Positions 1 to 11,690 of a DNA stretch of 64,000 bases are shown piece by piece. Each line of letters starts with the position of its first letter. The first letter of the stretch is position 1. Made by a program: the position numbers and the translations under genes. This stretch comes from Larus michahellis (taxonomy: Eukaryota; Chordata; Aves; Charadriiformes; Laridae): positions 27,182,397 through 27,246,396 of the forward strand of contig NC_133901.1 of NCBI RefSeq assembly GCF_964199755.1, given 5' to 3'. The notes under the pieces were generated by a model. That model did no database searches and was not told the origin of the DNA. It worked only from the letters and a program-made list of their open reading frames with translations.

Positions 1-1402
1 CCTTCTCCTGTCTGGTGAACACAGCTGGTCAACAGCCTGCAGGGAAAAAGAGCTTAGCTGGGCACAGGGCAGGGTTACTAGGGCCAGTGTGAGAATAGAG
101 AACCAGTCTAGGAAGGGTGTGCTAAATGCACCAGGAGGATAAATTCCATTGGTATTTATTTGGCAATGGTAGAATATTACAATTTGCCTAGAGAGCTGTG
201 TTTGGTGCAATGCATGGTTACTATCTGACCATGAATACATATAGGCTGGAAGTTATTAAAAGATTTTCATACATTAGGGCAGGGAAGCCATGGAGCAGAG
301 GCAGGGCAAACGGCCCAAAAATTTTTGAAAGTGAGCTCGATAAGTTTTATCAACAGGGTGGCATGACGTGGGTGCTTTTGATAGCAATGTCATAGCTCCC
401 TGTACATGAAGACTCCTTCTTAGCCCTGTGTGTGTTCTTGGTGGTGAGAGAAAGGTCAGGGAGTAGAAAGGGGCCCCGACTCCAGCTGGGTACTTACACA
501 GTGAAAAATAACCATGGTGTATAGCAAGACTTCTAATGAGGAGCGACTCTGTTATCTTGTTCCAGCTCCTCTGTTTGTTCCTGTGCAGTTTATGGCTGCA
601 TAGTCCTGTGCTCCAACAAATTCACAAAGTACAGACTCAGTCCTACAAATGTTTGCCTCTGGGATTCCTGCAGTAATCACTTTGGAGGATCAAGTCCTCA
701 ATGGCCTGCTGAGTCCTGGACATGTAAGGGGCTCAGTGCAGAAGCTCTTGGTAAGTGCAGCCAGTTTAATTTTGACACGACTGCACGCACAAAAGATGTT
801 AATTTTTAAATTCTAGTAGTTTTAAGGTTTGTTTGTAAGTTTGTTGTGTCCTGTTGTTAGGATTGAGGGAAACAAAATAGCTGGGCTAAAATACAGGCGC
901 TGTTAACTACTGGGCTGTGAAACTGCAGGATAATACCGTGCATTTTCCAAAACAGTGAGTCAGAGTTGTGAAGGGGATTTAGACATCCAAGGTGTTTGTT
1001 TTCCTTCCTTTTTTTTTTTTTTAATTGAGGGAAAGACTGACCCCTTCCAAATTGCAAAAGGCATGATAAAGTCACTGCGTGAAGACAAACCTGGGATCAA
1101 CAGGAGGCATAAAAGAATATCAGCCAGATCCAGCCGTACAAAGGCTCAGGACAGAATTTGACCTTAGAGGAGACATTCCAAGAGACAATGCTTGTGTGAC
1201 CCCATCACTCTCCCTGGTGCTCTAAACAAGCCCCACTGGTACATCAAGAGTGTATTTCGTCTCCTTGCTTTTTCTTTACAACTTTTTTTCTACAGAAGTG
1301 CCACGTTCTTTGTCAAGGGGTTGGGTTACTCTGGACAGCAAGGAAAGCTGCTTCTCTGCGACACTTCCTCATTCCACTCTTTAACCATGTGTTTGTTGGC
1401 AG
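1..1402 (+). other. intron of BDH1-family gene (no exon recognised)
   Basis: This stretch precedes the first recognisable BDH1 exon, which begins in mid-codon. An upstream exon must therefore exist, and I did not find one here. I looked for sequence resembling the dinucleotide-binding half of the enzyme (TGxxxGxG motif and the segment before NNAG) and saw none. It holds a T-rich tract near 1009-1022 and otherwise nothing I can name. Confidence 0.6.
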
Positions 1403-1555
1403 GTCTGTGGGGCCTGGTGAACAATGCTGGCATCTCAACCTTTGGAGAGGTGGAATTTGCAAGTTTAGACAACTACAAGGACGTGGCAGAGATCAACCTG
1501 TGGGGCACCGTGAGGGTGACAAAGGCTTTCCTGCCCCTCATTCGCCGAGCTAAAG
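1403..1555 (+). CDS. BDH1: BDH1-family penultimate coding exon
   Basis: The exon is 153 nt, bounded by a TTGGCAG acceptor and a GTACAT donor. It starts with the last two bases of a Gly codon and ends with one base of another Gly codon. It encodes the segment from LWGLVNNAG to LPLIRRAK. By eye about 8 of 52 residues differ from human BDH1 recalled from memory. Confidence 0.9.
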
Positions 1556-3724
1556 GTACATGCTGGGCAGTGTGGCAAGACTCAGAGAGCTTTTGCAGCA
1601 CAGCAGAGAGATGTAGCTAAAAATCATGACTCAGGCTGTGCTTCGAGGAATGCCTGTGCAGTCCAAGGAGGGTGTCTGAGGCATGCAGGCTAACTAGACA
1701 GCAAGGTTCAAAATGCTGTGCAAGCATTTGGTAGTACAGGCCACTCTTGGTGCAGTCCAGGCACCTACACAGCAGGTGCTATCTTGAACATCCCAAGATA
1801 TCAGAGGCCTTTGTGCAGCGCTGGCAGATATGACACAGGACTCCAGGCCACCTTTAGAAAAAGTGACTGGAGGCCAGACAAGATAATCCTGGCCTCCAGG
1901 GTCCACCAGGTGCTTATGTTTGGATAACTGAATCTTCTCCCTTCGTGTTATTCATTTCACAGATGATTGCAGAGTGGTAGTGGTGGAATAAACCAGAGTC
2001 AATAAACAACCATTTTAGATATCTTACAAGATAACAGTATTATCAAAGGTCTTTGGTTTATATTAAAAAAAAAAAAGTAGGAGCAGAACTCTGAAGAGTT
2101 TCTTTATTTAGCATGTGTGGGAGAATGCTGGCACAGCTGTGTGTCTCTGAGGACAGAAAGGGGTTATATTGAGAAGATTGCTCAGATAGCGTTTCCAGAA
2201 AGTAAGTACCCACTAAACAAGCCCCATCTCACTACAAAAGGTAGCTTACCCGTCAGGTCAGCAGGTGGTTCTCTCACAGTCCCTCTAAGCTGCACTTAGG
2301 TCTGGAATGAGAGAGCAGAACCACCCACTTGTTTCTCAGCTAAAATTTCAAGCTGCAGAAGGGTGTCATGCTCCCCGACTGTGAAAATCCTCTCTGTAAA
2401 AATAGCTAGTGAGATTTCAAGGGTCTGTTTGTAAGTGCATCTGAAACCATAATCGTACACATCTTGTCTTGGGGAAGGACAGAGCCACCCACAGAGGAGT
2501 GACCACTGTTGTCACTGCCCCTAGGCAGCGCGTGATCTAAGACAAGCTGCCAGAGCTTTGCAGTTGGGCTGGCATGGGCTCCTGGTGGGAGTTACAACAT
2601 TTGCTCTTTGTTGCCCCATTGACAGCAAGCACATCAAGTTTCCTCTCCGTTTGTCCCAGTCATGTAGCATTCTAGGTGCTGGGTGAGCAGGCTCTGCTGC
2701 TCATGCTGCAGGTTCAGAGAAACCTCCACTGGTTCTCTGCCATCCAGCTCAGGTCTAAAAGCATGTAGCTGCATTAGGCAGAGTGGCTGCAGATGAGCTG
2801 TCATGCTTAAAGAAAGAACTAGAATGCTTGCATGGCATCACGCTGTGTTGTGTGCTTTCCAGCTCGTAACACAGCCAGCTGGGAGCTTGAACGCTTCTCT
2901 AGCAAGATGCAGGAGTGGGGCATACTGATGCGAGATCACAGAGGTAGTAGCCTCAGAACATCTGGGTACTTCACTACTTGGAAATTAGGAGGGAAATGTC
3001 TTGTGTGCTTTGTAAGTCTTTTTTAATACAGAGGCAGGCATGTGTACCATGCACGGAGGAGGTCAGAGCAGGGGCTAGCCTTGCCTGAGTCAGGAGAGAA
3101 AGGCTCCTTGGCAGGGAATTTGGATACCTCTTCAAGATTCAGATTTTACAAATCAGCATCATCCAACAAAGCACTTTTTTACTGGGATGTTCTGGCTACT
3201 GCTTCTGCATCCTGTCATCTCTCCCTCCTCTTTTCTCTCTAGGCCGTGTGGTGAATATCACAAGCATGTTGGGACGGATGGTGAGCCCGTCTCGCTCCTG
3301 CTATTGCATTTCCAAGTTTGGGGTGGCAGCCTTCTCTGACTGCCTCCGGCAGGAGATGTACCGCTGGGGCGTCAGAGTCATCCTCATTGAGCCCAGTAAC
3401 TTCGTGGCAGCGACAGGCATCCTGACGGCGGACGGCATCGACAAGCAGGCTGAGGCACTGTGGAGCGGAGCCAGCGACACTGTACAGGAGGACTATGGGA
3501 GGGAGTATTTCACTCGCCATGTGGCCCTGATGAAGTCTTTCGTTAACAGTGGCCTGAAGGACATGTCTCTGGTCTTGAATGACATCACTGATGCACTCAC
3601 TTCCCCGTGCCCGAACAACCGTTACAATCCTATGGAGACCTATTGGTGGGTGAGGCTGCAAGTCATGACTCACCTGCCCACTGCCGTTGCCGACTGGCTT
3701 TACATCCCCGGAGCCACCCTGTAA
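1403..3724 (+). CDS. BDH1: D-beta-hydroxybutyrate dehydrogenase, BDH1 family (5' partial; last two coding exons)
   Basis: Join of 1403-1555 and 3243-3724; the 5' part is outside the window. BDH1 is a mitochondrial inner-membrane short-chain dehydrogenase (SDR) that interconverts 3-hydroxybutyrate and acetoacetate with NAD(H). The first exon carries the NNAG motif and the structural Asn (in INLWGT). The second carries the catalytic Ser (ITSMLG) and the YxxxK pair (Y-C-I-S-K), so the SDR tetrad is intact in the visible part. The phrases [16 protein letters not shown] and [13 protein letters not shown] are close to human BDH1 as I recall it. The C-terminal exon is clearly less conserved than the central one, and the protein ends about four residues later than human. 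This could be the one-to-one BDH1 orthologue or a bird BDH1 paralogue (a BDH1A/BDH1B-type duplicate). Family assignment is firm; orthology is not. Confidence 0.9.
1556..3242 (+). other. BDH1-family intron
   Basis: The intron joins two phase-compatible exons (AAA G | GC CGT). It ends in a long pyrimidine tract and CTCTCTAG. It contains an A run near 2066-2077 and short open frames without similarity to anything I know. No repeat family is recognised. Confidence 0.75.
3243..3724 (+). CDS. BDH1: BDH1-family terminal coding exon
   Basis: The exon runs from [11 protein letters not shown] to the TAA at 3722-3724. It holds the catalytic Ser, Tyr and Lys, the EPxNFxAAT substrate/cofactor loop, and the C-terminal region that in mammalian BDH1 binds phosphatidylcholine. 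In the region matching human METYCSSG the cysteine is replaced by Val (MKSFVNSG). The tail reads WLYIPGATL, longer than the human ending. An antisense frame of 144 codons across this exon is a shadow. Confidence 0.92.
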
Positions 3725-3941
3725 ATGGCTGTCCTTCAGGCATCCTTCCAGTGCTCATACGTACGCACAGGTTAGAGCGGACTTAGCCTGTCTGCACCCA
3801 TAGCTGATGCGTTTCCCCTGCAGACACGTGTGCTTTCACTTTGGGTTACTCCTTCATGTCTTGTGTTGTGGGATGCTGAGAACAGCATGGCATTCTTGGT
3901 TTTTTTCCTAATTCTTGTTCTTTGTGTTCTCTGCTGTCCTG

Positions 3942-3947
3942 ATTAAA
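3942..3947 (+). terminator. BDH1: possible proximal polyadenylation signal (ATTAAA)
   Basis: ATTAAA lies about 220 nt after the stop codon. The following sequence is moderately U-rich (GTGTTTTCCTTTT). It is a plausible but weaker alternative to the site at 5447. Confidence 0.35.
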
Positions 3948-5446
3948 GCCGAAAGGTGTTTTCCTTTTAACTGTGGAGGACGCAGAGGAAGGTTAACATA
4001 ATGGGTCAAATATGTGGCTAGTGTAATTAGGTCAGCAGAGTTCTCCCAGTGATAAATTTGGCTCGTTAATGGGCTCTTGCTTTTCCTTACAAGGACAGGC
4101 TGCTCATAGCAGAGCAAAGCTGTTGCTATGAGATGTCTCAAAGGGAGAAACTAAAATGGGAAACAAAAGCAGAGTTTTCCATTTGATTGAAAATGGGTCA
4201 GTCACAGTCTTCTGTTGTTTTCGTGATACTGCTAGGAAGCTCTGCTGTGCTGTGACTGTCTGCTCTTTCCAGGAAAACAGCAATGCTGCCTCTAAACAGC
4301 CTCATTACCTAGCTTGGAGGGGTCAGATCTCTGCAAAGAAGGGTTCTTCCCTCCCGGCACTGTGGCCAGGAGCTGCCAGAGCCAGCAACTGCAGACAGGC
4401 TGGGCAGGGAAAAGCCCCTCTAATAATGAGTGAAGTCTGAGCCAGGCTTGAATCTGATGTAGCAGGCAAATTTGGCTCCTTTGCTACCTTGGGTACTGGT
4501 GCCTGAACTACTCAACTGTGGTACAGACACTGTCCAGCTGCCCCCCTACTTCCCTCCTGTCACTGCCCCATGCTAGGCTCCCTCTTGCTAGCGAGGGAGC
4601 TGCTCTTTGCTTTCCCAAACCAGTATTTTGATTTCATCCTCTCTGCACTTGAACAGTGATGGGGTACTGTGCAGCCAGCGTGGCCTGACTATGAGCTCTG
4701 GAAGGGTGCTTAAAGTGACATGTTTCCTCTTTTTTTTTTTTTTTAATATTGCACAATGAAATTTCCACGTCACGCACGATTGTCTCCTCAGAGAACCTCT
4801 TGATAACTGATATGAGCTACTTTTGCACAGTGTCCCCAAGCGTCTCTCCTGTTGGCTATATAGAGGGATTTCAGTCGCTTTTCCAAGTGCTGGGGCTGCC
4901 TGGCTTCACGCCCTGTTCCTTCTGTCCCAGTGGTGACTGCTAGCAGAGCAGCCGGGACTGTGGGCACTGCTGGCCAGGCTGGGACCTCTCTAGGGACCAG
5001 CTTTCCCTTCCACTGCTAAACTTTGTTCTGTTTTGTCCTATGTGAGATTAAGTGCCTATGAGAAGAGCTTATCATTTGCTCTTTCTTCATCTGTCTGTGC
5101 TAGCTCTGACTTGGAAACTGTGCCATAAACTTTTTATACGCTGCTGGCTGTAAACGCTTGGAGTCTGCATGCAGCTGTGAATGCTCTGTGTGATGCCTGA
5201 GGAGGAAAGCAGGTTTCCCTTAGAGATGCTGTGGAGGTAGCTTGTATTACAGTAGTTACAGCTACTGGAAATGCTGGCCGTGCAGTTCTTTTCTGTTTCA
5301 GATTATCAGCACATGGAGATTGCCTGGGATCCGGGACTCAGAACAATCCCCCTGAACTGCCGCTTAAGTATTGTTGTAGTCACTTCTGCCCCCTGCACTG
5401 TGAAATGTGAGTAATGTCAAGTAGCACTGATTTGCACAGAGAGAAA

Positions 5447-5452
5447 AATAAA
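5447..5452 (+). terminator. BDH1: polyadenylation signal AATAAA, likely distal end of BDH1 transcript
   Basis: A canonical AATAAA is followed about 18-20 nt later by a CA cleavage dinucleotide (AAAGCACA). A GU-rich downstream element comes next (TGTCTGTGTCTC, then TTTGTACATTGTTTTT). This is the textbook arrangement and the best transcript end after BDH1. Confidence 0.6.
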
Positions 5453-5479
5453 CTGTGAGATTTGTAAAGCACATGTCTG

Positions 5480-8400
5480 TGTCTCAAGTGCTCATTTGTA
5501 CATTGTTTTTCCCACCCCCTTTGAATCTGAAGTCACGATTTAATTGGGCTCAGTAATTAAGGAGGTGGCGGTGGTTCAGCAGGTAGTGGGACTGGGGAGG
5601 CTCAGTGGGAACTGCCTGGAGCAGAACGGGCAGCACAACCCATTTCATCAGCAGAAGCAGCTAGAGAGAGGCCCCTCTGCAAACACACACATTGTCAGTG
5701 TTTGTATTTTATGTGGTTTCCCTCAAATGAGAGCGTTGGGAGAGCGGTGCTGTGCATTATTCATTGCCTCAGCACTCTGCATGTAACTAATCCAAATGCT
5801 ACAGCTGCCTGGTAATTAGGATTAGCTCTTCTCACAGACAGAACGGAGACTTGCAAGCCAAGAAGTGTCCGAGGCCATGCAAGGACCTCGTGGCCGAGTC
5901 AGGGTTAGGATTTCACAGCGTGTGAGCCCCAGTCCCTTCCTCTGCCCCTGGGATGTGCTCAGGTGAGCTGTCAGTGCCCGATCTGGCTTTGGGCTGGGTG
6001 GGGAGCTCTGGGTGGGTGTCTGGGGCCGAGAGGAGCAGAGTGCTGGTGTGGGAAGAGCAAGTATCAAGTGTTTCTGTATGGTGCAGATGATCACGTGAAC
6101 TCTGAGCCAGCAGAGCAAAGCCAAGATGACCAAGCAGGCCGCTTCCCATCTTGAGCTTCCAGCAGCCCTTCAGTGAAAACTTGGTTCTGAAATCTGAGAG
6201 GCAGATTCCCTGAGGCAGCCAGACCCTTGTTTCGCATGGTGGTGTTCATTAATGCAGGCATAGGGGGCAGATCGTTGTCTTGCTGGTGAGTAACAGAGGG
6301 AAGAAAACTCAATTCCATTTGACAGTGACCTTCAAAGCCAGGGGATGGAGGAGACAGAAGGAAGTTCAGTGAAATCCCTGGAAGTCCATGCTCATTGCTG
6401 CTGTGGTATCCTGCGAGGAGTTAGGCTGCCGAAGGTGCTTGTGGCTTTCCTCTCAAGGGCCAGCTGCTGAGGCTATGGCAGTGTCCTACCTTTTTCTGCA
6501 TGTTTCTCACAATGGTTTGGAAGACAGTGATGGTACAGCTCCTTGGTGCACCCTTTAGCCTTTGTAAAGGGTTTGTTTTACCTTTCAGATCAGCATGATT
6601 CTCTATGATGATACTGGGAACCAAGAGGTGGCCCTCTGCATGTCGTGTTCACTCTGTTCACAGCAAGGAGCCTCCTGGGGTCTCCCAGGGAAGCACTGTG
6701 AGTCTGGATACTCCAGATAGTTTCAGGTTCTCTCTGTCTTGACCAAAACCTAAGTCCCAAACCAGTGGCAAGTCCCAGTGTGTGTCCCAGACCTCATGGC
6801 ACCTGTGTTTCCTGGTTTAGCCCCAACACAAAACTTCCACTAGCAGCAAAGGGAGAGCTTAGAAGACAAAAAGTTTATGGTGGGTGAAGTAAACAAAGAT
6901 CATCTCTAAAAGCCAAGAGGAACCAGAAGTCTCTTCTGAGTGGCAAGAGCTGCAGAGGAAGTGGTTCGTTTCAGGCAGAGGCGAGAAGCAGCAAGTTGCT
7001 ATGGAGATCCCTCATTGATAGTCCTGCATGTGTTTATCTCTACAATGAGCTACACAGAGGATGGGAATGTATGCTTCTTCCTCTGGGCCTCAAAAGTGTT
7101 TACCGCTGTCACGAGTGGCTGATGTCCGAGGTTTGCTGTTCTGATGTGGCAGAATTGCTCAAGCCATTGCAGAGCTGGCCAGGTGGCGTACACCCAGTTT
7201 GCTGTACCAAATGGGAGCTGTGTAGTGCTGCTGGGAGCTATGCTCGACAGTCTGCTGGGCTGACGGGGAAGACCCAGCATTTGGAGGAATGCTTGTAGGC
7301 AGTGGGTTGTGCTTTCTCTTAGGTAATGCTGAGCGTCAGGGTATTTCTGTGTGCTGCTTTCCTCCCAAGTGGTGGTCCTGTAGGTGCTGTCTGGGTGGTG
7401 AAGCGCCAGCAAAAAAAAACCAGCAGAAGGGATGCAGAGATGGAAAGTGGACGCTCTCCTCTGCCTGGCAGGCCTGAGCTAATGGATACTCCTGTGTCTG
7501 GCCAGGTGATGCATATGACTGACTCGTGGCGTGTTGGCGCTGTCTGCTGTGTAACCAACCTACTGCTTTGACACCTGGGATGGAGTCGATAGGTGTTAGA
7601 GGAAAGTTTAGGATTTGAGAAGCGCTTCTTGCGTGCCTGGCTTTGAAGCCACGGCTGAGGAACTGTGCCACTGCCAGAAATGCTATTGGGAAAAGGAGGC
7701 CAGTGATGGCAGTGCTTTCACACACAGCAGCAGCCCTGAAAACAGCACGGGAGGTTACCCAGGGCAGCTCTCCTCTGCCCCAGGTCAGGGCTTTACCTCT
7801 GCTCCCCCAGTGGTCCTTTCCCTGCTCCCAAAGGTGGGACACGTGGGGACACAGCACCTTGCGGGTGGGCTGCCTCCCCCGGGGCTCCTTGTCTTCCTTG
7901 GGAAATCAAAGAAAAACATCAATCAGCACTACCAGTTAGAAATAAAGAAGCGTTATACGTGTCAAATGAAGATTAGGAAGCTGTGCTGAAGATCTCTACA
8001 ACAGCCACAACAGGTCAGAAAGCCGCTGAGGTCCTGCCTTGCGCAGTGGGATGCTGGCCCAGCCGCTCTGCCGGCAGCCAGGGCAGCGCGATGGAGCAGG
8101 ATGCCTTCGCTTGCTCGCTGCTTCTGCAGGTAGCTCTGCTCATCCGCACCCAGCTCTGCAACAGTGCCACCCAGCGCACCCTCAAATAGGAGCCTTGCTT
8201 ACCATTATGGAAACTTTAAGACCTAGGAAACCTGGGATGGGTTTATCTTTCCAGCTTGGAGACACCTCCGCACCTCCCCGAGCGTGGTGGTGCTGTGATA
8301 GCAACGGCAGCACCCGTCCTTCTGGCTGGCGTTTTGAAACACGACTTTTCAGCTGCTTGTGTAACCACAATGCTGAGAAATGTCATAGAAACAAACTAAA

Positions 8401-11400
8401 ACCGATACCGGCAGGTTTCTCAGTCAGCAGCCTGAGCCCTGGGGACTGGAGAGAAGCTACAAATAGCACGAGAATTTGTCACGGAGCCAGCTCCACCGTC
8501 GGGGGCTGGCCTGGAGCCAGCCGCAGTTAATCCATTCTCAGCAGTGCTGGAAGGGCCGGGGGGATGCTACTGATACAGCTGCATCATCCTCTCCCCTGGC
8601 ACTCTTCGAGGAAGGGAGCAGACCTGTGTCTTTGCCTCGAAACAGTGAAATATTACTTTTTCCCCTGACAGAAGCTTAGCAGGAGGCACACGGCAGGGCT
8701 GGCTGCTGGCGTTGGCTCGCTGGTGCAGCACAGCTCCGGGCACGCTGCTTGGCTGAGACGGGGTTCAGGTGCGGTTACCGTGCACGTGCCACAGTGAACA
8801 GGCAGTAATTCGCTTCCTTCCAGGCGGTTTAATTTGGTTCCCCGAGGGTAGGTTGCCTCACAGCACTTTTTGCCAACAGAGCAGTAACAGACTGGGTCTC
8901 TGCCCACCCCATTGCTGTGGATTTGCAGCATCACCCTCCTCTGCCCTTAACAGAGAAGCTGTTTGTGTTTTAGTCCTGCAGGCACGGTCAGGGAGGCATT
9001 TTTCTGGTCTTTTTTCCGATAAAGCACATCATTGTCAGGTTATCTGTAATGAAGGAGCCCTTGCCACCAGGCAGCTTCCAGCCCCAAGGAACTGGCATGG
9101 AGAAAGTCTGACTCTTTCTGGCTTTTTGGAAAAATATCTGTATTTTTAAGCATGAGGGTTTCTAAGACTCGAATGGTACTGCTATGCCATTGCCAGCTTT
9201 GCAGATTCATAGCCTTTGCATCATGAAATTGGCCCAAATACCATGACTTTAATGGGTTTGCTTTGAAGAGCACATGCTGATGTTTGGTCTCTCTACCCAT
9301 TCTTTGCTCTTGTCTTCCCCAGTGCCTGCCTGTTCCCAGCCAGCATGGCGCAAGGTTGTCCACCTCCTGAGCATGTCGTATCAGGTGTTTGGGCCCCTTG
9401 TACGAAAGCTCTTTCTCGTGCAGGACCTGGCAGATGATGCTGTGAAGAGCAGTGAAGTTTCCCAGCCCTCGCCAGCTCCAGCACACAGCTGGAGCAACTC
9501 TGGTCACCTGAAAGTCCGGCAGATCTTCCTTCACTGTTTATCAAGAAGAATAAAAGCAGAAACAGGTAAAATGAAAGACAGAATCTCTGCTTTGACTGTA
9601 AAGCAGGCATCTGGGGGAGTAACTGGGTAAGAGCTGGTCCGTTTTAATGGTATAACAGGAAGACTCCTGCCTAGGACTGAGATCCAACTCTTCTGGTCCT
9701 GGCCCTGCCACTGGCTCGCTAATTGTCCTGAACAAATCACTCTGCCTGTGCCAAGCTCCCTTACCATCCCAGCCACCTTTGCCACCACCCTGCCTGTGTT
9801 GGAAAGTAGAAAACCAAAGAGTATACATTGCAATGTAGGACTGTTTGACTCATTTTGTTGTTCTAACTGATGCCAGAAAAGGTGTTATCCCCCTTTCCAT
9901 AGGCTGAATTACTTTTTGTTGTAGAATAAAAAAATGTGGCGTCTCTTGTTTTCCACATGAGAGCTGCCACAAGTGACTTATAAAGTCCTCTGAGCTTTTA
10001 TAGCTTCAGGGAGGAAGGTGCCAGGGTTGAGGGCAGGCATTAACACCGTTGTGCTGCTTTTAAATGGGCACCGAGGTTAATCATCACCCCACAGGGACCT
10101 TGAACTGCAGCCTGGGGGAAAGCTCTACACTGCCTTTGACTGTGGGACTCCAGGGCCTCCCTGCTCCCAGGGGTGCTGTTGGTAGCCGTCACCTCAAGCG
10201 GGGTCAAGTGCCGTAGGAGAAGTCGTTTTCCTGGTGGGACTTTAACCAGGGTTACTATGACAATCGGTCAGCAAGCTGCCAGCACCGCGTGTCCTTGCGT
10301 CTCCCCGGTTTCTGCCCGCCCCGGGGTGTTGAAGCATTTGGAGCACAGCAAAGCACCTTCCCTTCCCAACTGTAATGAGATGCAACCGTTGCTCCAGGAA
10401 GCACGACTAATGAGGGAGCCGTTGGGAGAGGCAATGCACCCTGATAAAGCCCACAGCTCCATCACCTACTGCAGGGAAGGGATGTAGCAGTCCCTGTGTC
10501 CCACCGGAGACATCCAGTGGGTGTCTGGAGTATGGCTATATGGCTCCTCTTCCTATAGAAAGCAGTGCACCAACGCTCGCTCGTGCAGGCACTTACCCTG
10601 GCAGCCCTCTGGAGAAGAAGATGGAGATCAAGTGTTCCAATACAACTGAGGTGCACTTAGGTAATGGGAAAGTGCCCGCAGAAAATCTGCCTGGGGACTC
10701 GGGAAAGGCTTTGAGGTGGCAACGGCCATCTTTAAGGAGGATGAGATAGTGCAGTGGCTTGGCTCTGTGGCACAAGGTGGCTTAGAGGAGGTGGGGGACG
10801 GAGTCATCCAGTGGGCGCAGGGGTCTGTCTGTCCCAGCCAGCGGCTCCAGCGCTGACTTTTCTCGGAGCCAACACTGGTGTGGGGATGATGCTGGTGCTT
10901 TTACCGGGAGCTGCAGGCAGCACCTCTCCTCCTGTCTTCCTCACATACTCTCAGTCCCCACACTAAGTCCCAGCCTCATGCCCTCCCTCCATATACCCTT
11001 TGGTGCACACCTTTATCGACAAGCGAGTCCCTGAGACTCTCTATCCCCAAGAGCACATCTGCACCTTCTTTTTGCACCACTGGCACTTTTCCACCCCCGA
11101 GCCACCCGGGGGCTGCCTGGTTCCCTCAAGCTTTGGCAGATGGTCTCTGCCCACCTGCAGCACTAATAGGACAGGAAGACCCCAGCTCTCCGGGAACACA
11201 CATGGCACAGCCGGGTCCGTCTCCCGGTCCAGGCAGCTCTCCCTGCCTACAGGCAGGGGCCAGGAGCTGGCTTCCAGGTCTGCCTCTGCACAGGCTCCAA
11301 AACTGGCCCAGGCTGCTCCATTGCATCCCAAGGAAGTTCCTACACTCCTGTGTGTCCATCCTGGTGTGGGACGCTTTTGCTCTATTCTATCTGCCTTCCG

Positions 11401-11624
11401 TTTTGCAACAACAATTATGGCTGGGAATGTAAGGTATCATATCTGTTTTCAGAAAAATTCAAGTTAATTGGATAAAGCATCCATTGTCTCACCCCAAGTC
11501 CCTTCACACTGAAATACACGCCTGGCTACTATCCTCAGGGTGCAGCACAGATCAAAGCATTTTTAACACTATCTAAACTAATCATTCCTAAAATCTCCTA
11601 ACTTGTTTGAATGAAACTCGCCTT
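5480..11624. other. intergenic, GC-rich, no gene recognised
   Basis: Many short overlapping open frames occur on both strands, as expected by chance in GC-rich DNA with few stop codons. None shows domain motifs, splice-supported continuity or a familiar protein. No CR1 copy, tRNA or other repeat family was recognised. Confidence 0.6.
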
Positions 11625-11690
11625 GAATGGGGGGTTGGACTAGATCTCCAGGGGTCCCTTCCAACCCTATGATTCTGTGATTCTGTGAAT
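11625..11690 (+). mobile_element. CR1 retroposon, 3'-end fragment
   Basis: About 66 bp match the extreme 3' end of CR1: GGGGTTGGACTAGAT, then GGTCCCTTCCAACCCTATG, then the octamer tail ATTCTGTG twice. Orientation is +, with the tail at the right. This is a severely 5'-truncated insertion, the usual form of CR1 in birds. Confidence 0.9.

Larger units (their letters stand above)
3725..5475 (+). other. BDH1: BDH1-family 3' UTR (extent inferred)
   Basis: No other gene appears between the BDH1 stop codon and a good polyadenylation signal at 5447. The whole stretch can therefore be 3' UTR of about 1.75 kb. An earlier ATTAAA at 3942-3947 could give a shorter form ending near 3965. A T run lies at 4731-4744. 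Transcript evidence would decide the extent. Confidence 0.5.

Noticed and set aside
3239-3673. 144-codon open frame on the minus strand
   Set aside because: It lies antisense to the terminal BDH1 exon and has no recognisable motif; a mirror of real coding sequence.
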